Positions 7,288 through 12,071 of a stretch of 12,071 bases of DNA are shown piece after piece; positions within the stretch are counted from its first letter, which is position 1, and each line of letters begins with the position of its first letter. The stretch covers positions 4,529 to 16,599 of the forward strand of contig DMLA01000220.1 of the NCBI GenBank assembly GCA_003453555.1. The letters are read 5' to 3'. Position numbers and translations under genes: made by a program. The notes beneath the pieces were generated by a model. It searched no databases. It was given only the letters and a program-made list of their open reading frames with translations, and was not told the DNA's origin. This DNA is from Chloroflexota bacterium (GTDB taxonomy: Bacteria; Chloroflexota; Anaerolineae; UBA7937).

Positions 7288-8664
7288 ATGGACATTGTGG
7301 TAACGAATGGAACCGTGGTCACGGCTACGGAAACCTATGAGGCTGATATAGGTATCGAGAAAGGGAAGATCGCGGCGCTTGGCCGAGGTTTAGGGGGCGT
7401 AGAGACCATCGATGCCCAGGGCAACTACGTATTCCCCGGAGCCATCGATGTCCACACCCACTTCGAGTTGCCTTCCATGGGCACTATCTCCGCCGACGAT
7501 TTCCAGACCGGGAGCATCGCCGCAGCGTGCGGCGGCACTACCACCTTTATAGATTTCGCCGACCAGGGGAAGGGAGAGAGCCTGCACCGGGCTCTAGAGA
7601 TTCGGCTGGAGAGGGCCGAAGGGAAGGTGGCCATCGATTACGGCTTCCACGTGGCCATAGGAGATATGACCGACGAGGTGATGAACGTAGAGATGGCCGA
7701 ACTGGTGGAGCAAGGCGTTGCCAGTTTCAAACTCTATATGGCTTATAAGGGTACCTACATGGTAGACGATGAAACCCTTTTTAAGTCCCTCCTCAAGGCC
7801 AAGGAACTGGGAGCGCTCATCATAGTGCACGCCGAGAACGGCGACCTTTTGCATTACCTCATCAATAAACATGTGGCTGAGGGCAAGAAGGAGCCGATCT
7901 GGCACGCTCGAAGTCACCCCCCCGAAGCAGAGGCCGAGGCTGCTGGTCGGGCCATCATCTTGGCCGCTCTGGCCGAAGCCCCTATCTATATCGCCCATGT
8001 GAGTGCGGCTCAGGCTCTGGAGAAGGTGAAGGGGGCCCGAGACAAGGGGCAGCCTGTTCTGGCTGAGACCTGCCCTCAATATCTCCTCTTCAATACAGAG
8101 CACTACAAGTTGCCCAATTTCGAGGGGGCGAAATACGTGATCTCCCCCCCGCTGCGGGAGAAGGGGAACGGGGAGTTGCTCTGGCAAGGGCTAATCTCTG
8201 GCGATCTGCAAGTGGTTAGCACCGACCATTGCCCCTTCAACTTTGTGGGTCAGAAAGATAGGGGTAGAGACGACTTCTCCAAGATCCCCAGTGGCATGCC
8301 CGGTGTAGAGACGAGGGTGCCCTTGCTCTACCACTTCGGGGTGAACGAAGGGCGCTTCTCCATCAACAGGTTCGTAGAATTGGTCTCCACCAACCCAGCC
8401 CGTCTATTCGGCCTGGCTCCCCAGAAGGGCACCATCTCCATAGGGTCGGACGCGGATCTGGTCATCTTCGACCCCCGAAAAGAGGTTCGTCTCAGTGTGG
8501 AAAACCTGCACATGAATGTGGACTACAGCCCCTATGAGCACATCACCGTAAGAGGGTATCCGGTCCTGGTCATGCAAAGAGGCAGGGTCATCGTCAAAGA
8601 CGGTCAGTTTGTGGGCGAGGTGGGGGCGGGCCAGTTTCTGAAACGCAGGCGCATAGCGATCTAG
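7288..8664 (+). CDS. Dihydropyrimidinase / hydantoinase (cyclic amidohydrolase)
   Basis: This enzyme hydrolyses the ring of dihydropyrimidines or 5-substituted hydantoins to N-carbamoyl amino acids, in the cytoplasm. The 458-residue length is typical. All ligands of the two-metal site are visible: H56 and H58 (DVHTH), K148 (SFKLYMAYKG, the carboxylated lysine), H181 (VHAENG), H237 (IAHVSA) and D313 (STDHCPF). Y153, five residues after the lysine, matches the catalytic tyrosine of known D-hydantoinases. NVDYSPYEH (410-418) is the usual C-terminal signature and separates it from dihydroorotase and allantoinase. Two ATGs are adjacent at 7285 and 7288. AGGAGG at 7277-7282 favours the second (spacing 5 rather than 2). 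No other pyrimidine-breakdown gene is visible nearby, so the physiological substrate is open. Confidence 0.93.
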   Translation: MDIVVTNGTVVTATETYEADIGIEKGKIAALGRGLGGVETIDAQGNYVFPGAIDVHTHFELPSMGTISADDFQTGSIAAACGGTTTFIDFADQGKGESLHRALEIRLERAEGKVAIDYGFHVAIGDMTDEVMNVEMAELVEQGVASFKLYMAYKGTYMVDDETLFKSLLKAKELGALIIVHAENGDLLHYLINKHVAEGKKEPIWHARSHPPEAEAEAAGRAIILAALAEAPIYIAHVSAAQALEKVKGARDKGQPVLAETCPQYLLFNTEHYKLPNFEGAKYVISPPLREKGNGELLWQGLISGDLQVVSTDHCPFNFVGQKDRGRDDFSKIPSGMPGVETRVPLLYHFGVNEGRFSINRFVELVSTNPARLFGLAPQKGTISIGSDADLVIFDPRKEVRLSVENLHMNVDYSPYEHITVRGYPVLVMQRGRVIVKDGQFVGEVGAGQFLKRRRIAI

Positions 8665-8674
8665 ACGTACCACC

Positions 8675-8703
8675 GGCTTACGCCTAGCCGCGAAGGCGAA
8701 GCC
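8675..8703 (+). terminator. Strong hairpin after the dihydropyrimidinase gene (terminator-like, no T-run)
   Basis: GGCTT (8675-8679) pairs with AAGCC (8699-8703), and CGCC (8681-8684) pairs with GGCG (8695-8698). This makes a 9-bp GC-rich stem with a single bulged A (8680) and a 10-base loop. It begins 10 bases after the stop codon and lies upstream of the secD promoter, where a transcription end is expected. No U-tract follows, so it may instead be a 3' mRNA-protecting or Rho-assisted structure. Confidence 0.5.
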
Positions 8704-8807
8704 AGCGCACTGCCCTGTGGTGCTTGTCCTCTCCAACTAAGCCGCCGCTATACCCTTTTTGGGTCAGTACTATCGGAGGTCAAGCCGCTTGTGGTGGGGG
8801 CTGGTGT

Positions 8808-8836
8808 TTGACAGTTACATCTTGATGGCCTATCAT
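8808..8836 (+). promoter_or_regulatory. SigA-type promoter of secD-secF
   Basis: A perfect -35 box TTGACA (8808-8813) is followed after exactly 17 bases by TATCAT (8831-8836), a 5-of-6 match to the -10 box. Transcription would start near 8843, about 25 bases before the secD ATG. The -10 region is framed by GGCC at 8827-8830 and 8840-8843, within a larger partial palindrome (GATGGCC ... GGCCGTCATC), which could be an operator. Confidence 0.75.
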
Positions 8837-8868
8837 AATGGCCGTCATCTCAGAGGTAGGGAAAGGTA

Positions 8869-10305
8869 ATGTACAGAAGGAACCTCCTCCTGCTTGGAGG
8901 CATCATAATTCTGGCCGCCGTGGCTATCTGGGTGGATCTCCCCACTAATCCGGGTATCCATATCCATCTTGGTCCTATCCAGATCGACCGGGAGATAGAG
9001 GTACACCAAGGGTTGGACCTCCAAGGGGGTATGCAGGTGCTCTTGGAGGCCGATGTGCCCCCCGATGAGCCTGTAGATCGCCAGGCTGTGGCCGCTGCTA
9101 AGGCTATCATCGAGAAGCGTGTTGACGGGCTGGGGGTCTCGGAGCCCTTGATTCAGTTGCAGGGGACGAGGCGGATCATCGTAGAGTTGCCCGGCCTGAA
9201 GAACCCGGAGGAGGCCATCGCTGCCTTCGGTAAGACAGGGCTCTTGGAGTTTATCCACGCCGGGAAGATATACCTGCCTCCTGGGAGCCTCGTTCAGACT
9301 ACGGAGGAGGTGGCTGGGTCCTCCCTTGAGGCCACTCCCACTGCCACTGTGGAGGCTACGCCTACCCTCACCGCCACTCCAAGCGAAGCCGATACCGAGC
9401 CTCTCGCCCCCACTCCCCTGCCACAGGAGCGCGTCTTTGAGACTATCATGACCGGGCGCAACCTAAAAAGTGCCAACCTAACCGTTGACGACTACAACCA
9501 GATCCAGATCACCTTTACCTTAGATGAGGAAGGAGCCCGGACCTTCGCCGATTATACCGCAGAGAACGTGGGTCAGGTGATGTGCATCGTTTTGGACAAG
9601 GAGGTGGTCTCCTGCGCCACCATCAAGGATGTGATATCTAGAGGCGAGGTACTCCTCACTAGAGAGGGGGGCTTCACGCCTGCGGAGGCGGAAAGCATCG
9701 TCATCCGCCTTCGATACGGCGCTCTGCCCATCCCCTTGCGGGTAGAGAGCCACCGAGAGGTAGGTCCTACCCTGGGCGAGGATTCTATTCGCAAGAGTAC
9801 CCTGGCTGGGGCGATAGGCCTCTCTATCGTGATAGCCTTTATGCTCATCTACTACCGCCTGCCAGGGCTTTTGGCCGATCTGGCCTTGGTGATATACGCC
9901 GCTGTGGTCTTTGCCTTTTTCAAGTTGATACCCGTGGTCTTGACCTTGGCGGGCATCACTGGCTTCATCCTCTCTGTGGGCATGGCGGTGGACGCCAATA
10001 TCCTCATCTTCGAACGGCTTAAGGAGGAACTCCGCGCCGGCAAGGGGCTCCGTCTGGCGGTGGAGCAGGGGTTCAGCCGCGCCTGGTTCTCTATCCGCGA
10101 TTCCAACTTCTCCACCCTCATCACCTGTGCCATCCTCTTTTGGCTGGGTTCCTACTTCGGGACTAGCATCATCAAAGGTTTCGCCGTCACCTTGGCCATC
10201 GGCGTCCTGGTGAGTATGTTTACCGCTATCACTGTCACTCATACCCTTCTACGCTTGGTGATGGATTTAGATATAGCGAAGACCCGTTGGTGGTTCGGTG
10301 TCTAA
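8869..10305 (+). CDS. secD: Sec translocon accessory protein SecD
   Basis: SecD works with SecF and SecYEG to drive late steps of protein export using the proton gradient. One N-terminal membrane helix (residues 5-22) is followed by a large extracytoplasmic region with HQGLDLQGGMQVLLE (46-60), the SecD hallmark. Helices 2-6 run from about residue 312 to 465. D375 in GMAVDANILIFERLKEELR (371-389) is the conserved proton-relay aspartate. Total length 478. The extracytoplasmic part contains a Thr/Ser/Pro/Glu-rich insertion at about 143-187 with repeated ATPT motifs, unlike E. coli SecD in this place. The ATG at 8869 has AAAGG (8862-8866) just upstream and GAGG further up. secF follows after 64 bases. 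Confidence 0.96.
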   Translation: MYRRNLLLLGGIIILAAVAIWVDLPTNPGIHIHLGPIQIDREIEVHQGLDLQGGMQVLLEADVPPDEPVDRQAVAAAKAIIEKRVDGLGVSEPLIQLQGTRRIIVELPGLKNPEEAIAAFGKTGLLEFIHAGKIYLPPGSLVQTTEEVAGSSLEATPTATVEATPTLTATPSEADTEPLAPTPLPQERVFETIMTGRNLKSANLTVDDYNQIQITFTLDEEGARTFADYTAENVGQVMCIVLDKEVVSCATIKDVISRGEVLLTREGGFTPAEAESIVIRLRYGALPIPLRVESHREVGPTLGEDSIRKSTLAGAIGLSIVIAFMLIYYRLPGLLADLALVIYAAVVFAFFKLIPVVLTLAGITGFILSVGMAVDANILIFERLKEELRAGKGLRLAVEQGFSRAWFSIRDSNFSTLITCAILFWLGSYFGTSIIKGFAVTLAIGVLVSMFTAITVTHTLLRLVMDLDIAKTRWWFGV

Positions 10306-10369
10306 AGAGGTGTAGGTACGATTGCGATGTGGGGTAGGCACAACTCTCTAGTTCAAGGCGTTGACGGCT

Positions 10370-11416
10370 ATGCTTGACATAGTAGGTAAGCGTTACTGGT
10401 ACTTTCTCATCTCTGCCCTTGTTATCATACCGGGTGTGGTCTTCCTGGCTCTCTTCGGGCTCCCCCTCTCCATAGATTTCACTGGAGGGGCTTTGCTGGA
10501 GGTGGAGTTCGCCCGAGCCCAAATCGGTCCCGCTCAGGTGAGAGAGGTTTTCACCGAGTATGGATATGGCGACACCATGGTCCAGACCTCGGGTGAGAGG
10601 GTCTTCCTTATCCGCACTAAGAATATCGACTCGGCGACAAAGATGGCTATTCAGGCCGATCTGGAGGAGAGGTTCGGCGACCTCACCGAACTCCGCTTCG
10701 AGTCGGTGGGGCCAGCGGTAGGGGAGGAGGTGCAGCAAAGAGCCCTCTACGCGGTGGGGTTGTCTGCCATCGCCATCCTGTTTTATATCTCCTGGGCCTT
10801 CCGGCATGTTCCCAACCCCGTCCGTTTCGGCACCTGCACCATCATAGCCCTGATTCACGACGTCCTCGTGGTGGTGGGTGTGGCTGCCATTCTGGGACGC
10901 CTTCGAGGATGGGAGGTGGATGCCCTCTTGTTGACCGCTCTTCTGACGGTCATCGGCTTCTCGGTACACGATTCCATAGTGGTCTTCGATCGCATCCGGG
11001 AGAATATGAAGCGGAGGGCAGGTGAACCGATAGAGAGCGTGGTGAACCATAGCATCATTCAGACCCTCAACCGCTCCCTAATGACTGAACTCAACGTGCT
11101 CTTCACCTTGACCGCTCTTTTCCTCTTCGGGGGGGTCACCACCCGCGGTTTCGCCTTCACCCTGTTCATCGGCATGATCAGCGGTACTTACTCCTCGATC
11201 TTCACTGCCAGCCCTCTCCTGGTGGAGTGGGAGAGGAAGCCGGAGCGGCTTCTCTATGCTCTCTCCTTTCTCCTTCCACCAGTAGGTCTCGTGGTCGGTT
11301 TATACAGCCTCTTGCGAGGGGGTTCAAGAACCATGGCCAAGGGCTGCCTCCTGGCGACGGGGCTTGGTGCGGCCACCATGCTGGCTCTCTTTTTCCTCCG
11401 CCGTGTCACAGCCTAG
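10370..11416 (+). CDS. secF: Sec translocon accessory protein SecF, with C-terminal extension
   Basis: SecF is the partner of SecD. One N-terminal helix (8-30) is followed by LSIDFTGGALLEVEF (33-47), the SecF hallmark. The extracytoplasmic domain spans about 45-125, and helices 2-6 span about 125-285. VIGFSVHDSIVVFDRIREN (194-212) contains the conserved aspartate D201. SecF normally ends soon after the helix that closes with TASPLLVEWER (279-289). Here about 60 more residues follow, containing two further hydrophobic segments (about 294-315 and 325-343) joined by a short basic stretch. The chosen ATG at 10370 has AAGG at 10355-10358, a rather long spacing; a TTG at 10361 would add three residues but has worse spacing. 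Length 348. Probably co-transcribed with secD. Confidence 0.94.
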   Translation: MLDIVGKRYWYFLISALVIIPGVVFLALFGLPLSIDFTGGALLEVEFARAQIGPAQVREVFTEYGYGDTMVQTSGERVFLIRTKNIDSATKMAIQADLEERFGDLTELRFESVGPAVGEEVQQRALYAVGLSAIAILFYISWAFRHVPNPVRFGTCTIIALIHDVLVVVGVAAILGRLRGWEVDALLLTALLTVIGFSVHDSIVVFDRIRENMKRRAGEPIESVVNHSIIQTLNRSLMTELNVLFTLTALFLFGGVTTRGFAFTLFIGMISGTYSSIFTASPLLVEWERKPERLLYALSFLLPPVGLVVGLYSLLRGGSRTMAKGCLLATGLGAATMLALFFLRRVTA

Positions 11417-11458
11417 AGTCGGCAATGAGACTCACTGTTTTCTGGGTCACCGTTCTTA

Positions 11459-11487
11459 TTGACAATCTGGTCTAGAAAGGGTAAAAT
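11459..11487 (+). promoter_or_regulatory. SigA-type promoter of the lipoprotein gene
   Basis: A perfect TTGACA (11459-11464), a 17-base spacer and TAAAAT (11482-11487, 5 of 6) form a near-consensus promoter 43 bases after the secF stop. The start of transcription would be near 11494, leaving an untranslated leader of about 110 bases before the ATG at 11603. A TCTAGA palindrome lies in the spacer. Confidence 0.78.
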
Positions 11488-11602
11488 CTTTAAGAATTTG
11501 AGGATGGGAAGGTTTTCCTGTATATGAGGGCGATTTTCCACTCGATATGATGGAAGTCTCCCTCAAGCCCTTGAGATGGGCCATAGAAAAGGAGGAAACA
11601 TA
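11488..11602 (+). other. Structured leader of the lipoprotein gene
   Basis: This AT-richer leader holds a perfect inverted repeat, CTCAAG (11562-11567) and CTTGAG (11570-11575), with only two bases between. It also has a TTCCA/TGGAA stem (11536-11540 and 11551-11555) and an imperfect direct repeat of about 21 bases (11511-11530 and 11532-11553). It ends with a consensus ribosome-binding site, AAGGAGG, ending at 11595, seven bases before the ATG. I match it to no known riboswitch. Confidence 0.45.
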
Positions 11603-12071
11603 ATGGATAAGAAAAGAGTATGGTTAGTGGCCTTGGTGGTTCTCTCCCTGCTGATGGCTTCCTGCGCCCCGGCAGCCACGCCGGTGCCACCCACGCCGAC
11701 GCCAGTCCCACCCACACCGACGCCGGTGCCACCCACGCCGACACCGGAGGAGGTAGAGGCTCCCGAAGAGGAGGCCTTCAGCGCCACCACGGAGGCCCTA
11801 AACCAGGTGGATAGTTTCTGGGGCTACGTCTCCTGGAAGGGTTGGGGTGGCGGGTTCGGGGAGGAGGCCCAAGAGGCGGATTTCGAGATCAGGGGCTCGA
11901 GGCAGAACAAGCCCGCGCGAGCAGACCACTGGACTTGGACCGACCACAAGGAAGGCACGAGCCTGGAGTGGATCGCCATCGAAACCCAGAACAATATGTG
12001 GATGCGAGAAGAGGGCGAGGAGTGGCAGGAGATGGGGATGTACTCGTCCGATATGCTCAATATGATGAGCG
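11603..12071 (+). CDS. Secreted lipoprotein with Pro/Thr-rich linker (3' end missing)
   Basis: The frame is open to the window end, giving 156 codons. The N-terminus MDKKR plus a hydrophobic core ends in LLMASC, a lipoprotein signal with C21 as the lipidated residue. Three copies of VPPTPTP follow (28-48), then an acidic stretch. From about residue 58 a folded domain starts, rich in Trp and charged residues (SFWGYVSWKG, DFEIRGSR, MWMREEGEEW). The order of short beta-strand-like segments recalls LolA/LppX-type lipid-binding lipoproteins; this is a weak guess from pattern only. The PT linker would hold the domain away from the membrane. It has its own strong promoter and a near-perfect AAGGAGG site, suggesting abundant expression. 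Placed next to secDF, it is a likely Sec substrate, but that is context only. Confidence 0.88.
   Translation, partial: MDKKRVWLVALVVLSLLMASCAPAATPVPPTPTPVPPTPTPVPPTPTPEEVEAPEEEAFSATTEALNQVDSFWGYVSWKGWGGGFGEEAQEADFEIRGSRQNKPARADHWTWTDHKEGTSLEWIAIETQNNMWMREEGEEWQEMGMYSSDMLNMMS
11684..11746 (+). repeat. Three 21-bp tandem repeats encoding VPPTPTP
   Basis: Three in-frame 21-base units differ only at a few third codon positions and encode identical heptapeptides. The pattern shows expansion at the DNA level followed by silent drift, or selection on the peptide. It forms the linker after the lipobox of the lipoprotein. Confidence 0.9.

Noticed and set aside
7594..8187. 197-codon minus-strand ORF inside the dihydropyrimidinase gene
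   Set aside because: It is a shadow of a gene with complete catalytic residues and shows no recognisable motifs.
8752..8764. ACCC-TTTTT-GGGT inverted repeat
   Set aside because: Only four base pairs; the T-run lies in the loop rather than after the stem, so it does not fit a terminator.
9520..10242. 240-codon minus-strand ORF inside secD
   Set aside because: It is an antisense shadow of a conserved gene, rich in His, Gln and Gly, with no membrane or domain pattern of its own.
10235..11050. 271-codon minus-strand ORF inside secF
   Set aside because: It lies opposite secF, which has clear family motifs, and bridges the secD-secF gap only by chance absence of stops.
1..12071. Defence system, CRISPR array, transposon, prophage or tRNA genes
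   Set aside because: I saw no regular spaced repeats, transposase, integrase, nuclease or tRNA-like cloverleaf; all large genes belong to housekeeping, envelope or metabolic families.

Overview
The window looks like chromosomal DNA of a bacterium, most likely from the Chloroflexota (Anaerolineae or a relative). This placement is an inference. It rests on a GT-C-like membrane protein fused to an NHL propeller, Pro/Thr-rich linkers in both a lipoprotein and SecD, unlinked-looking housekeeping genes packed closely together, and bacterial-type SecD/SecF with SigA-type promoters. All ten confidently called genes lie on the + strand, with short gaps. Rare starts (TTG, probably GTG) occur, and AGG and ATA codons are used freely.

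Region 1 (1-4599) holds three envelope and glycosylation membrane proteins. The first is the 3' part of a GT-C/Agl23-like protein with a C-terminal six-bladed NHL propeller, cut by the window start. The second is a flippase-like protein of the lysylphosphatidylglycerol-synthase transmembrane family (the AglD/UPF0104 type). The third is a GT39-type membrane glycosyltransferase. Together they suggest lipid-linked sugar transfer at the outer face of the membrane.

Region 2 (4604-7041) encodes succinyl-CoA synthetase (sucC, sucD), with a HIT-family nucleotide hydrolase gene between the two subunit genes. The ribosome-binding site of sucC overlaps the end of the glycosyltransferase gene, so these genes probably share a transcript. 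A 246-base gap follows, with one doubtful small ORF and an imperfect hairpin.

Region 3 (7288-8664) is a dihydropyrimidinase/hydantoinase with every metal ligand in place. A 9-bp hairpin with a bulged A follows its stop codon.

Region 4 (8808-11416) is secD-secF, read from a near-consensus promoter. SecD carries a Thr/Pro-rich insertion in its extracytoplasmic part, and SecF carries a C-terminal two-helix extension.

Region 5 (11459-12071) has a second near-consensus promoter and a structured leader of roughly 110 bases. It then begins a secreted lipoprotein gene with a Pro/Thr tandem repeat, cut by the window end.

I did not find a defence system, a mobile element, a CRISPR array or an RNA gene. 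The points most worth checking are the sucC-HIT-sucD order, the alternating two-blade pattern of the NHL propeller, the SecD and SecF additions, and the non-coding structures.
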